Shown piece by piece: positions 28,534 to 40,726 of a stretch of DNA of 64,000 nt; positions within the stretch are counted from its first letter, which is position 1, and every line of letters begins with the position of its first letter. The stretch spans positions 1 to 64,000 of the forward strand of contig CANLBJ010000002.1 in the NCBI GenBank assembly GCA_947488905.1, given 5' to 3'. A program made the translations under genes and the position numbers. Source of the stretch: Ulvibacter algarum. GTDB taxonomy: Bacteria; Bacteroidota; Bacteroidia; Flavobacteriales; Flavobacteriaceae. The notes under the pieces are model-generated. The model was not told the DNA's origin. It ran no database searches and worked only from the letters and a program-made list of their open reading frames with translations.

Positions 28534-29964
28534 TTATAAAGTTAGTTTTTTCTGTAGGTCTTCTACATATTTTCTAAACTGTTTATCTGTACTTGCAAGA
28601 TTGTCAACCGTTTTACAAGCGTGTAATACGGTAGCGTGATCGCGTTGGCCTATTTGAGACCCAATGGATGCTAGTGAAGCTTTTGTAAACTTCTTAGCAA
28701 AGAACATTGCAAGTTGTCTCGCTTGTACAATGTGACGTTTTCTTGTTTTAGATTGCAGTGTGTCTACATCCATCTGGAAGTAATCACTCACCACTTTCTG
28801 TATGTAGTCTATAGAGACCTCACGCTTAGTGTGCTTTACATAGTTGTCTACTATCTTTTTAGCAAGTTCAATGGTGATTTCTTTTTTGTTAAACGAAGAG
28901 TGTGCAATTAAAGAAATAATCGCTCCTTCAAGTTCTCTAATATTTGTCTTAATGTTATTTGCTAAAAACTCAACAATATCATATGGCATCTCTACACCAT
29001 CTCTATAAAGCTTGTTTTGTATAATAGCAACACGAGTGTCATAATCTGGATGATTAAGCTCTGCAGACAGTCCCCATTTAAAACGAGAGAGTAAGCGTTG
29101 CTCAATATCAATCATATCTACAGGTGCTTTATCACTTGTAAGTATTACTTGTTTACCGTTCTGGTGCAAGTGGTTAAAGATGTGAAAAAATACATCTTGT
29201 GTTCCTGCTTTTCCAGATAGTAATTGAATATCATCAACAATTAATACATCTATAATCTGATAGAAATGTATAAAATCATTACGGTTATTTTTCTTTACAG
29301 ACTCACTGTACTGCTGCACAAATCTTTCTGCGGAAATATAAAGTACCGTTTTTTCAGGATATTTATCTTTAATATCTACACCTATAGCGTGTGCTAAGTG
29401 AGTTTTACCTAACCCAACACTACCAAAAACTAATAGCGGGTTGAAAGAAGTTCCTCCTGGCTTATTTGCCACTGCAATACCTGCAGATCGTGCTAGACGA
29501 TTAGATTCTCCTTCTAGATAATTTTCAAAATTATAGTTAGGATTTAGTTGAGACTCAATTTTCACATTGCGGATACCGGGTATCACAAATGGATTTTTAA
29601 GTTCTGGACTTTTATTTTTTAATGGTACGTTTACGTTTTGAGAACCTTGGTTGTTACTTCGGTTTGTACTAGGTATTTTTTCTGTGAATGGTTGTTTGTT
29701 ACCATACGTGTTTTCCATTTTAATGTTATACACTAATTTTGCGCTTGTTCCCAACTCACGCGTAAGTGCAACTTTAAGAAGCTTTACATAATGCTCCTCT
29801 AAAAACTCGTAGAAAAATTTACTAGGTACTTGAATGCTTAATGCATTATCCGTAAGTTTAACCGCTTTAATAGGTTCGAACCAAGTTTTGAAGGCTTGAG
29901 ATGTAATATTGTCTTCGATGAAGGACAAGCAATTTGTCCAAACTGATTCGGCAGTTTTACTCAT
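28534..29964 (-). CDS. dnaA: Chromosomal replication initiator DnaA
   Basis: NPLLVFGSVGLGKTHLAHAIG...VLIVDDIQLLSGKAGTQDVFFHIFNHLHQNGKQVILTSD...GQRDHATVLHACKTV. Confidence 0.98.
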   Translation of the reverse strand: MSKTAESVWTNCLSFIEDNITSQAFKTWFEPIKAVKLTDNALSIQVPSKFFYEFLEEHYVKLLKVALTRELGTSAKLVYNIKMENTYGNKQPFTEKIPSTNRSNNQGSQNVNVPLKNKSPELKNPFVIPGIRNVKIESQLNPNYNFENYLEGESNRLARSAGIAVANKPGGTSFNPLLVFGSVGLGKTHLAHAIGVDIKDKYPEKTVLYISAERFVQQYSESVKKNNRNDFIHFYQIIDVLIVDDIQLLSGKAGTQDVFFHIFNHLHQNGKQVILTSDKAPVDMIDIEQRLLSRFKWGLSAELNHPDYDTRVAIIQNKLYRDGVEMPYDIVEFLANNIKTNIRELEGAIISLIAHSSFNKKEITIELAKKIVDNYVKHTKREVSIDYIQKVVSDYFQMDVDTLQSKTRKRHIVQARQLAMFFAKKFTKASLASIGSQIGQRDHATVLHACKTVDNLASTDKQFRKYVEDLQKKLTL

Positions 29965-30171
29965 GTTAGGATTATGGTTAAATAGATTGATAAAATGAAG
30001 CTAAAATTGATGAAATTGGGAGGTTTCATATGTATCTTTCAGCTATGCAAATATGTGAACAATTAATTGAATAAAAAAACCAAATTACCCTTGAATCTTA
30101 AGTTTTTTTATTGCATACTAAGTAGGCTTTTGTAATATACTAAAAATGAACCCTTTTTAATACAAAAAATT

Positions 30172-30570
30172 TTGAAAAAATCTATATTTTCTTTTAGAGT
30201 ACGTTATGGCGAAACCGATAAAATGGGAGTCGTTTATTACGGAAATTATGCACAATATCTTGAGATGGGAAGAACCGAATGGTTAAGAAACATGGGCTTT
30301 TCGTACAAATGGATGGAAGATAATGGAGTGATGCTTCCGGTAGTTAATTTAAACATAAATTTTAAGCAATCTGCGTACTACGACGATGAATTATTCATTA
30401 CAACGAAACTGAAGAAAATTCCGACTTATAAAATAGAATTTGATTACGTTATTAAGAATAAAAAGGGAGTAGTTTTGGTTACTGCAGAAACTACTTTAGT
30501 CTTTATGAATATGGAGACCAATAAGTTAATGAGAGCGCCAAAATATTTGCTAGAAAAGCTAGAAGAATAA
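30172..30570 (+). CDS. Acyl-CoA thioesterase, YbgC/4HBT family (TTG start)
   Basis: FRVRYGETDKMGVVYYGNYAQYLEMGRTEWLRNMGFSY. Confidence 0.93.
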   Translation: MKKSIFSFRVRYGETDKMGVVYYGNYAQYLEMGRTEWLRNMGFSYKWMEDNGVMLPVVNLNINFKQSAYYDDELFITTKLKKIPTYKIEFDYVIKNKKGVVLVTAETTLVFMNMETNKLMRAPKYLLEKLEE

Positions 30571-30592
30571 ATGTCGCGCTTTTGAGTAGTTT

Positions 30593-31204
30593 TTAAGTTT
30601 TTTTGATTGAAATTTTATGTAATAATTTAAATGTTTTAAAAACTCTATCTGCGTCTTTTAATCTAACAGAAACAATTATCTCACAATTTAATTCCATTTT
30701 TTGTGATTCAATTTTTAGATTTTCATCTTTAATTATTCGCATCACATCATTCATCTCTGGGTACTCAAAATTTAACTTAAAATCTTGATTGATAGTGTAT
30801 TTGGTGATTTTAGAGGCTTCAAGTGCGGTTTGAGCTCCTAGTTTGTATGCTTGTATTAAACCGCCAACGCCTAGTTTAGTCCCTCCAAAGTAGCGAACCA
30901 CCACCACGAGTATATTTGTGACGTCAAAAGCTTGCAATTGCCCGTAAATAGGCATTCCTGCACTATTGTTGGGTTCTCCGTCATCGTTAGCTCTGTAAGA
31001 TTCATAACGCATTCCTAGTTGCCAAGCATAGCAAAAATGTCCTGCAGTATGGTGTGTTTTCTTAAGTGATTCTAAGGCGTCCTTAATATCATCTTCATTT
31101 TTTACAGGAAAAGCATAGTTGTAAAACTTGCTTCCTCTTTCTTTAAAAAGGGTCTCTGGTGAAGGCTTGGTGATAGTATTATAGGTGTCTCTAGTGTTTT
31201 CCAT
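30593..31204 (-). CDS. YigZ/IMPACT family protein
   Basis: RGSKFYNYAFPV...HFCYAWQLG...NDDGEPNNSAGMPIYGQLQAFDVTNILVVVVRYFGGTKLGVGGLIQAYK. Confidence 0.94.
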   Translation of the reverse strand: MENTRDTYNTITKPSPETLFKERGSKFYNYAFPVKNEDDIKDALESLKKTHHTAGHFCYAWQLGMRYESYRANDDGEPNNSAGMPIYGQLQAFDVTNILVVVVRYFGGTKLGVGGLIQAYKLGAQTALEASKITKYTINQDFKLNFEYPEMNDVMRIIKDENLKIESQKMELNCEIIVSVRLKDADRVFKTFKLLHKISIKKT

Positions 31205-32076
31205 TACATTATGTCTATTGCTACAAGAATAATGCTAAAGATAGCTAGTGCAATGCCTATCCAGTTCTTGATTAATAAGCGTTCTTTAAACAACAAGACG
31301 CCTATACAGGTTGATATCATTACAATCCCTACATTATTTACTGTAAACATGCTTGAGCTGTCTAGTAGGTCGCTTCTTAATGCTTTTACTAAAAAGTAAA
31401 TAGAAAAATAATTAGGAACACCAAGTATGACACCTGCTATAATATTTTTGTAGTTAAAAGTAAAACGCCCTTGAAATTTCTGAAATAAAATAAAACCGCA
31501 TCCTATTAAAAAAGCTGCCGCAAAAATAGTGGCAGAGAAAAGAGGTATATCAACCTTATTAACAAATTCTTCTTCAAGAAACTTTAAACTGGTGTCAATA
31601 ACACCACTTCCTAGAAAGACTAAAAGTGGCAATATAAAATTAGTAGGTTTTATTGCTAAGCCGGCTTTAGATTTAATAGAAGCGAGATAAACTGCTACAA
31701 GGGCAAGAAGAATTCCTGCTCCTTTATATATACCTATAGATTCTTGATAATAAAATATGCCGAAAATCACCGGTATTACTACACTCATTTTTGTTGCTAC
31801 AGAGACTACAGATAAACCACTTATTTGTGTGGTTTTTGCCATTAAATAAAATATTAGTATAAATAATGCGCCTAGTGCTATGGTGTAGTAAAACCAACTA
31901 AATGAAGGGATGTCGCTGATACTGGCTTCTCCATTATATGCGATAAGGCCACAGGTACAAGCCACAACATAATTTGTGATAATGGCATGGAAAATATTAA
32001 TGTCATACTTTGCAAATAGTTTAAATATGACAAAAATTAGTGTAGAGGCTAGTATGCTAAGTAATAGATAAATCAA
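31204..32076 (-). CDS. EamA/DMT-family transporter
   Basis: About 10 hydrophobic TM segments; VSVATKMSVVIPVIFGIFYYQESIGIYKGAGILLALVAVYLAS. Confidence 0.85.
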   Translation of the reverse strand: MIYLLLSILASTLIFVIFKLFAKYDINIFHAIITNYVVACTCGLIAYNGEASISDIPSFSWFYYTIALGALFILIFYLMAKTTQISGLSVVSVATKMSVVIPVIFGIFYYQESIGIYKGAGILLALVAVYLASIKSKAGLAIKPTNFILPLLVFLGSGVIDTSLKFLEEEFVNKVDIPLFSATIFAAAFLIGCGFILFQKFQGRFTFNYKNIIAGVILGVPNYFSIYFLVKALRSDLLDSSSMFTVNNVGIVMISTCIGVLLFKERLLIKNWIGIALAIFSIILVAIDIM

Positions 32077-33137
32077 AGGTTTCTGTTTTTAAAGATAATA
32101 AGTGTATCGTCTTTTATTTTTTCTTCGGAAACTTTCCTGATGGTAGGCAAAATTTTAATACCATTAAAAACTGGGGCTTTAGTGCCATCAGAGAAAATAG
32201 TATCACCTTTATATTGATGTGCTTCATCCCAGAGATTTTCATCAATAAAAGTCTGGAGTGTTTGAGCTCCGCCTTCTACAATTAAGCTTTGTATTTTATG
32301 ATTATATAATACATCGCAAATTTGTGATGCAACGGGTTTATTAAAATCTATAAGCTCGTAAATCACATTGTCTAGGTGTTTTCCTTCTTTTTCTGTGATT
32401 ACAATCGTTTTTACGGTTCCGTCTAGAACTGTTGCTGTTGTTGGTATTTTTAGCTTTCTGTCTATTACTATTCGGGTAGGGTTAGTGCCTGCTACTTCTC
32501 TTGTTGTAAGGCTGGGATTGTCTACTAGTATGGTGTTTGTGCCTACTAAAATTGCTTGCTCCTCTGCTCGCATTTGGTGTACTCTCTGTCTAGAGTATGT
32601 GTTTGTAATCCATACAGGTGCTTGTTTATCTCTAGATTTTGGAGCGATAAAGCCGTCTTGAGTCTCTGCCCATTTCAGAAAAATATAAGGTCTCTTTTTG
32701 TTCTGAAAAGTAAAAAATCGTTTGTTTAGTGCATCACATTCTTTTTCTAGTACACCAATTTTTACTTTGCAACCAGCTTGCATTAGTTTAATAATACCGT
32801 TACCTGCTACTTGTGGGTTAGGGTCTGTGCTGCCAACTACAACATTTTTAATGCCTTTTGCGACAATAAGATCTGCGCATGGCGGTGTTTTGCCGTAATG
32901 ACTACAGGGTTCTAGGCTTACATAAATAGTTGCTTGTTCTAGCAGGCTTTTGTCTTTAACGCTTTTAATGGCATTCACTTCTGCATGTGGCTTTCCTGCT
33001 TCTAGATGCCAACCTTCACCTATTATTTTATTATCTAAAACAATCACACTACCTACTAAGGGGTTGGGGTATGTGGTACCCAGTCCATTTTTTGCAAGTT
33101 GTATGCATCTTAACATGTATTTTTGCTGTAAATTCAC
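32073..33137 (-). CDS. ribD: Bifunctional riboflavin deaminase/reductase RibD
   Basis: MLRCIQLAKNGLGTTYPNPLVGSVIV...GKPHAEVNAI...VSLEPCSHYGKTPPCADLI. Confidence 0.96.
   Translation of the reverse strand: MNLQQKYMLRCIQLAKNGLGTTYPNPLVGSVIVLDNKIIGEGWHLEAGKPHAEVNAIKSVKDKSLLEQATIYVSLEPCSHYGKTPPCADLIVAKGIKNVVVGSTDPNPQVAGNGIIKLMQAGCKVKIGVLEKECDALNKRFFTFQNKKRPYIFLKWAETQDGFIAPKSRDKQAPVWITNTYSRQRVHQMRAEEQAILVGTNTILVDNPSLTTREVAGTNPTRIVIDRKLKIPTTATVLDGTVKTIVITEKEGKHLDNVIYELIDFNKPVASQICDVLYNHKIQSLIVEGGAQTLQTFIDENLWDEAHQYKGDTIFSDGTKAPVFNGIKILPTIRKVSEEKIKDDTLIIFKNRNL
33118..33125 (+). promoter_or_regulatory. Putative -7 element TATTTTTG for the divergent GNAT gene, inside the 5' end of ribD
   Basis: TAnnTTTG match 38 nt before the ATG at 33164. 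Confidence 0.4.
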
Positions 33138-33163
33138 GGTTTAAAAATACAATAAGTAGCATT

Positions 33164-33649
33164 ATGAGCGAAGCAATTATTCGTCCTATTCAGAAAAAAG
33201 ATAATGAGCAGATTGCCACGGTAATTAGAAAAGTCTTAATAGATCTAGGAGTGCCAAGAGTGGGTACTGCTTATGCAGACAAGGCGCTAGATTTTATGTA
33301 TGAGGCATATAATAAAGAGAAGGCGGTGTATTTTGTAGTAGAAGAAAATGACCAGATTATAGGTGGAGCCGGCATTGCACAGTTAGATAATTATGAGGGG
33401 AATGTCTGCGAGTTGCAAAAAATGTATTTTTTAGAAGAGGCTAGAGGACGAGGTATAGGAAGCGCAATGATGAAAAAATGTATTGAAAAAGCCACTGCTT
33501 TTGGTTTTGATCAATGTTATCTAGAGACTATGACTTATATGGATGCTGCTCAAAAATTATATAAAAATTCGGGCTTTAAGTTGCTAGACGGCCCACTTGG
33601 CGATACAGGACATTTTTCTTGCCCAGTGCAAATGTTAAAGACTTTATAG
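33164..33649 (+). CDS. GNAT N-acetyltransferase
   Basis: MSEAIIRPIQKKDNEQIATVIRKVL...MYFLEEARGRGIGSAMMKKCIEKA...LYKNSGFK; start trimmed from 32987. Confidence 0.9.
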   Translation: MSEAIIRPIQKKDNEQIATVIRKVLIDLGVPRVGTAYADKALDFMYEAYNKEKAVYFVVEENDQIIGGAGIAQLDNYEGNVCELQKMYFLEEARGRGIGSAMMKKCIEKATAFGFDQCYLETMTYMDAAQKLYKNSGFKLLDGPLGDTGHFSCPVQMLKTL

Positions 33650-34498
33650 ATGACTTTTAAAGAACAGCGTTTGGCTTTCGCCAAAATATTAAGCACCCAA
33701 TATCCCCAAGAAGAAATAAGTTCGTTCTTTTATTTGCTTACAGATCATTATTTTGGATGGTCAAAATTTGAGACGCACCAGAAGGATAATGATATCATAC
33801 CAAGTGAAAACCAACAGCACTTTTCCGAAGCAATAAAAAGACTTAAAACACACGAGCCAATACAGTATATTATTGGAGAGACAGAATTTTATGGCTTGCC
33901 TTTTTATGTTACAAAAGATACTTTAATACCTAGGCCAGAAACAGAAGAGTTGGTAGAGTGGATTCTCGTAGATCAAAAGCAGAGTAATGATAAATCTGTA
34001 GTTTTAGATATAGGTACTGGTAGCGGTTGTATTGCAATATCATTAGCAAAGGAACTTAAAAATGCTGATGTTTCGGCAGTTGATATTTCTGAAGGAGCTA
34101 TTGATACTGCACAAAAAAATGCGGTATTAAATAATGTAGAGGTAACGTTTAATAAGCGTGATATTCTCACTACGGAAATATTACAAAATTCTTATGATGT
34201 GATTGTGTCAAACCCACCATATGTGAGAAATTTAGAGAAAAAAATGATGCAATCAAATGTGTTAGATTTTGAGCCAGAAACAGCGCTTTTTGTGGAGGAT
34301 AATGACCCTTTAATTTTTTATAAAAAAATAGCAACGCTTGCATTACAGTATTTAAATGATGGTGGTTTGCTTTATTTTGAGATCAATGAATATCTAGGTT
34401 TAGAAATGAAGCAATTATTAGAAGAGATTGGGTTTAAAAATATAATTATTAAAAAAGACATATACGGTAAAGACCGAATGATGCGCTCACAAAGATGA
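33650..34498 (+). CDS. prmC: Peptide chain release factor N5-glutamine methyltransferase
   Basis: TLIPRPETEELVEWIL...VLDIGTGSGCIAISLA...YDVIVSNPPYV. Confidence 0.96.
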   Translation: MTFKEQRLAFAKILSTQYPQEEISSFFYLLTDHYFGWSKFETHQKDNDIIPSENQQHFSEAIKRLKTHEPIQYIIGETEFYGLPFYVTKDTLIPRPETEELVEWILVDQKQSNDKSVVLDIGTGSGCIAISLAKELKNADVSAVDISEGAIDTAQKNAVLNNVEVTFNKRDILTTEILQNSYDVIVSNPPYVRNLEKKMMQSNVLDFEPETALFVEDNDPLIFYKKIATLALQYLNDGGLLYFEINEYLGLEMKQLLEEIGFKNIIIKKDIYGKDRMMRSQR

Positions 34499-35085
34499 AT
34501 AGATTAAAAAAAATATGTGTTTTCTGCGGAAGTAGTGACGGTAATGATCCAGCTATAACTGAGGCGGCTGTATCTCTTGGTGGTGAGTTTGTAAAACAAG
34601 ACATAGAGCTTGTTTATGGGGCTGCAAAAATAGGAGTTATGGGTACAATTGCTCAAACAATACTAGATAATCAAGGGAGAGTAATTGGTATTATTCCGGG
34701 TTTCTTAAAAGTAAAAGAAGTGGTTCATGAGGGCTTAACAGAGTTACATACCACAAAAAACATGCACGATCGTAAATTGATGATGCAAGAGGTGAGCGAT
34801 GGTTTTATAACAATGCCAGGAGGCTTTGGTACCCTAGAAGAGTTGTTTGAGGTGATTACTTGGCAGCAATTGGGTTTACATGAAAAACCTATAGGTTTAC
34901 TTAATGTAAATGGTTTTTATGATGAGTTGATTGCGATGTTATCAACTATGGTGGATCGTGGTTTTTTAAGTTTAGAGAACTTTAACTTACTTATTGTAGA
35001 TGATAGTATAACGGGATTATTAAAGAAAATGGAAGCTTTTAAAGCGCCACAAAAACCAAAATGGTTAAATCCTGAACGAACTTAA
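34495..35085 (+). CDS. LOG family protein (TIGR00730-type)
   Basis: VFCGSSDGNDP...LVYGAAKIGVMG...MHDRKLMMQEVSDGFITMPGGFGTLEELFEVITWQQLG. Confidence 0.95.
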   Translation: MNRLKKICVFCGSSDGNDPAITEAAVSLGGEFVKQDIELVYGAAKIGVMGTIAQTILDNQGRVIGIIPGFLKVKEVVHEGLTELHTTKNMHDRKLMMQEVSDGFITMPGGFGTLEELFEVITWQQLGLHEKPIGLLNVNGFYDELIAMLSTMVDRGFLSLENFNLLIVDDSITGLLKKMEAFKAPQKPKWLNPERT

Positions 35086-35195
35086 TCTGTTATAAACTTC
35101 TGTTAAACGAAAACTGTTAATAATTTTAACATTTCACATAAAATGGTGATTCATAATTTAGTAATTTACTCATTACTAATCATTAAAACTATTTT

Positions 35196-35897
35196 ATGAA
35201 ATCATTAAAAAAGTATTTTGCAGAAGGACTAGGAACTTTTGCTTTAGTCTTATTTGGTTGCGGTGCGGCTACAATTGCAAGTGTAACAACTGCTGGTCCA
35301 GCAGGGATTGGTTTATTAGGAATATCACTAGCCTTTGGTCTTTCTGTAGTTGTTATGGCGTATACTATTGGTCCTATTTCTGGTTGCCATATAAATCCAG
35401 CCATATCTATAGCAATGCTTGCAGCAGGTAAATTAAGTGCAAAAGATACTGTAGGTTATGTTATAGCTCAATGTATTGGGGCAATAATTGCAGCAGCCGT
35501 GTTATATCAATTAGCATCAGGTAGTGCCGGCTTTGCTATGCCAGAATGGGGTTTAGGTAGTAATGGATGGGGAAAAGGCTATCTAGGTGAGTACAATATG
35601 ACATCTGCGTTAATTGCAGAATTTGTATTTACATTTTTATTCTTACTAGTTATTTTTGGAACTACAGCAAAAAATGCTTCACCAGCAATGGCGGGATTAG
35701 CAATTGGTGTTTCTTTAACTTTGATACATATGGTAGCAATACCAATAACAGGAACGTCTGTAAATCCAGCTCGTAGTTTAGGTCCAGCATTATTTGCAGG
35801 AGGAGCGGCGATGAGTCAATTATGGTTATTTATTGTGGCGCCTATTGCGGGAGGATTATTTGCTGCCTTGGTGCGTAATATCTTTTTAGACGACTAA
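35196..35897 (+). CDS. MIP family aquaporin (AqpZ-like)
   Basis: ISGCHINPAISIAM and GTSVNPARSLGPAL NPA motifs; six TM segments. Confidence 0.95.
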   Translation: MKSLKKYFAEGLGTFALVLFGCGAATIASVTTAGPAGIGLLGISLAFGLSVVVMAYTIGPISGCHINPAISIAMLAAGKLSAKDTVGYVIAQCIGAIIAAAVLYQLASGSAGFAMPEWGLGSNGWGKGYLGEYNMTSALIAEFVFTFLFLLVIFGTTAKNASPAMAGLAIGVSLTLIHMVAIPITGTSVNPARSLGPALFAGGAAMSQLWLFIVAPIAGGLFAALVRNIFLDD

Positions 35898-35921
35898 AAA
35901 ACTGTTCATAAATATTAATAG

Positions 35922-38007
<2,086 letters not shown>

Positions 38008-38031
38008 TAAAATATCTTTGCATCTGTAAAT

Positions 38032-38547
38032 ATGTTCGCAAAACTAAAATTAAAATCACTTAACAAAAAGCTTGAGAGAAATCTTAAAAGTAGAGATATG
38101 TCTCAGCTTCATTCTCAAGTGAAGACTGTAGCTTTTATTGTAGATGAAGATGATTTTAAAGCATTTGAAACACTAAGTGAAATAGCATCGTCATTAGGCA
38201 TAGATAAGAAGAAGTATCAAGTTTTGGCATTTCAGAAATTTAAAAAGAATACTGTTTTAGAAAGTTATCAAATTCATAATAAGCAGATTAAGTGGAGTGG
38301 TGTTATTGAGAATAAAGAAGCAAATCTGTTTTTAAAAAAATCTTTTGATTTGTTGATTGGGTTTTATAATAACCATCATCCTTATTTAGATTATTTAGTT
38401 TCAGAGAGTGCGGCACGTTTTAAAGTGGGGTTAAAAGCAAGTGATTTACGTTTGTTTGATTTGCAGATTGATGTTGATAAAGCTGAGAAACAAGCAATTA
38501 TTAAAGAGCTAAATAAGTATTTACACGTTTTAGGTAAAGTGAGTTAA
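38032..38547 (+). CDS. Conserved hypothetical (DUF6913-like)
   Basis: 171-aa ORF between ligA and dapA; VDEDDFKAFETLSEIASSLGI...LLIGFYNNHHPYLDYLVSESAARFKVGL. Confidence 0.75.
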   Translation: MFAKLKLKSLNKKLERNLKSRDMSQLHSQVKTVAFIVDEDDFKAFETLSEIASSLGIDKKKYQVLAFQKFKKNTVLESYQIHNKQIKWSGVIENKEANLFLKKSFDLLIGFYNNHHPYLDYLVSESAARFKVGLKASDLRLFDLQIDVDKAEKQAIIKELNKYLHVLGKVS

Positions 38548-38568
38548 ATAAATTTATTGAGATTAAAT

Positions 38569-39444
38569 ATGAAGCAATTAATAGGGACTGGAGTCGCTTT
38601 AATCACTCCTTTTAAAGAAGATTTTTCTGTAGATGTTACAGGTCTTAAAGCAATAGTAGATTTTAATATAAAAAACGGAATTGATTATCTAGTAGTGCTT
38701 GGTACTACTGCAGAGAGCGCAACTTTATCTTTAGATGAAAAACAATTAGTTATTGATACTATTGTAGTGGCAAATGATGGTAGAGTTCCTTTGGTTTTAG
38801 GTATAGGAGGTAACAATACTAAAGCAGTTATAGAGGAGTTTAAGTCAAGAGATTTAGATCCCTTTACAGCAGTGCTTTCTGTATCGCCCATGTATAATAA
38901 ACCAACGCAAGAAGGTATTTATAAGCACTTTAATGCGATTGCAAGTGCAACAGATAAGCCTATAGTTTTATATAATGTACCGGGAAGAACAGCTTCAAAT
39001 ATGTTGCCTTCTACGGTAGCGAGATTAGCCAAGGAGCACAAGAATATTGTTGCAATTAAAGAGGCTAAAGGTGATATCGTTCAAGCTATGGAGCTCATTG
39101 CCCAATGTCCAGAAGATTTTTTAGTGATAAGCGGTGATGATATGATTACGTTGCCTATGGTGTTGGCAGGTGGTGCAGGAGTGATTTCTGTTATAGGACA
39201 AGGGTTTCCTGCTGCTTTTTCAGAAATGGTGCGATTAGGTCTAGATAGAAAGGTAGATGAGGCTTATGATATACATTATAAAATAGCTCCTTCTATTGAT
39301 TATATATTTGAAGAAGGAAATCCAGCCGGAATTAAAGCAGTGTTTAAAAGCTTAGGTATTTGTGGAGATAACGTAAGGTTGCCATTAGTGTCTGCTAGTG
39401 CTGAGTTGAAGGCAAAAATTGAGCAATATGTAAATGAATTTTAG
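38569..39444 (+). CDS. dapA: 4-hydroxy-tetrahydrodipicolinate synthase
   Basis: [15 protein letters not shown]...[14 protein letters not shown]...[13 protein letters not shown]...[10 protein letters not shown]. Confidence 0.96.
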   Translation: MKQLIGTGVALITPFKEDFSVDVTGLKAIVDFNIKNGIDYLVVLGTTAESATLSLDEKQLVIDTIVVANDGRVPLVLGIGGNNTKAVIEEFKSRDLDPFTAVLSVSPMYNKPTQEGIYKHFNAIASATDKPIVLYNVPGRTASNMLPSTVARLAKEHKNIVAIKEAKGDIVQAMELIAQCPEDFLVISGDDMITLPMVLAGGAGVISVIGQGFPAAFSEMVRLGLDRKVDEAYDIHYKIAPSIDYIFEEGNPAGIKAVFKSLGICGDNVRLPLVSASAELKAKIEQYVNEF

Positions 39445-39528
39445 CGTTTCAGAATTAAAAAAGCTAATACATTAATAATTAGAATAATAAACCTTAAAAA
39501 CGGATTGTTAGAGAAGCAAATAAAACTA

Positions 39529-39558
39529 TTGTCATGACAGTTTAAATGTTTACTTTTG
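39529..39558 (+). promoter_or_regulatory. Putative promoter of bamD: TTG, 19 nt, TACTTTTG
   Basis: TTG at 39529-39531 and TACTTTTG at 39551-39558 fit the Bacteroidota TTG-N17-23-TAnnTTTG consensus. Confidence 0.6.
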
Positions 39559-39576
39559 CACCACCTTTTTAGAAAT

Positions 39577-40377
39577 ATGAAAAATATCTTTTTAATAGTA
39601 GTCTTGTCTATCACATTTGCATCTTGTAGCGAATACCAAAAAGTATTAGCTGGCGACAGTATTGCAGATAAGTATGCTATGGCAGACTCTCTTTACACAC
39701 AGGGTAAATATTTAAAGTCTGTTAAGTTGATGGAGCAGATTATTCCTTCTTACCGTGGTAAACCTCAAGGACAAAAATTAATGTATTTATATGCTAACTC
39801 ATATTATACGATGGGAGATTATATCTTATCTGGATATCAGTTTGATAGGTTTACAATAAGTTACCCTAAAAGTGATAGTGTAGAAGTTGCTGCTTTTAAG
39901 TCTGCAAAAAGCTATTATGAGCTTTCTCCTAGATATTCTTTAGATCAAAAAGATACAGATAAGGCCTTAGAAAAATTACAAGGTTTTATTAATAATTATC
40001 CTAATTCTGAAAAAAGAGCAGATGCAAACGTGATGGTTCAAGACTTGAGAGGAAAGCTTGATAGAAAAGCATTTGAAACCGCACAGCAGTATTTACGTAT
40101 TTCAGATTATAAGGCAGCGATTGGCGCTTTTGATAATTTTATAGCAAGCCATCCTGGTTCTATATATAGAAAAGAGGCATTTTACGGTAGGCTAAAAGCA
40201 GCATACGAGTTAGCAATTAATAGTTTCCCGGCTTTAGTAGAAGAACGATTAATAACTACAGACGGATATTATAGTAGCTTTAAAAAATACTACTCAGAGA
40301 CTGAGTTAAATGAAGAAGCAGTTAAATTAAAAGAAGATATTGACAAGCGATTGTCAGTGATACAAAACCCGAGTTAA
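39577..40377 (+). CDS. bamD: Outer membrane assembly lipoprotein BamD
   Basis: MKNIFLIVVLSITFASCSEYQKVLAG (lipobox) with TPR-like YANSYYTMGDYILSGYQFDRFTISYPKS. Confidence 0.93.
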   Translation: MKNIFLIVVLSITFASCSEYQKVLAGDSIADKYAMADSLYTQGKYLKSVKLMEQIIPSYRGKPQGQKLMYLYANSYYTMGDYILSGYQFDRFTISYPKSDSVEVAAFKSAKSYYELSPRYSLDQKDTDKALEKLQGFINNYPNSEKRADANVMVQDLRGKLDRKAFETAQQYLRISDYKAAIGAFDNFIASHPGSIYRKEAFYGRLKAAYELAINSFPALVEERLITTDGYYSSFKKYYSETELNEEAVKLKEDIDKRLSVIQNPS

Positions 40378-40386
40378 TACACGATT

Positions 40387-40722
40387 ATGGCAGATATAAA
40401 AAACAGTGAAGCACCTATCAGTACAACAACGATAGACAAGAATAAAGTAGACGCCCCTACAAATAATATTTATGAGGCGATATCTATTATTGCTAAACGT
40501 GCAAACCAGATTAATGGTGACATTAAAAAAGAACTTTTAGAAAAGCTTGATGAGTTTGCAACTTACAATGACAGTCTAGAAGAAATTTTTGAAAACAAAG
40601 AACAAATTGAAGTTTCTAAGTTTTACGAAAAATTACCTAAACCGCATTCTCTTGCAGTTCAAGAATGGTTAGATGATAAAATCTACCATAGAAATACTGC
40701 AGATAAAGACTTAGAACAATAG
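40387..40722 (+). CDS. RNA polymerase omega subunit-like (Rpb6/RpoZ)
   Basis: NNIYEAISIIAKRANQINGDIKKELLEKLDEF; located between bamD and coaBC. Confidence 0.85.
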   Translation: MADIKNSEAPISTTTIDKNKVDAPTNNIYEAISIIAKRANQINGDIKKELLEKLDEFATYNDSLEEIFENKEQIEVSKFYEKLPKPHSLAVQEWLDDKIYHRNTADKDLEQ

Positions 40723-40726
40723 GCCA

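Noticed and set aside
29868-29882. GGTTCGAACC resembling a tRNA T-arm
   Set aside because: Lies inside dnaA (encodes WFEPIK region) and has no surrounding cloverleaf.
29965-30171. Replication origin next to dnaA
   Set aside because: No cluster of TTATCCACA-like DnaA boxes, no AT-rich unwinding repeats and no dnaN neighbour; oriC could not be supported here.
32987-33163. N-terminal extension of the GNAT ORF into ribD
   Set aside because: Overlaps the 5' end of ribD antisense; the conserved GNAT protein begins at MSEAIIRPIQ (33164) with a -7-like element upstream.
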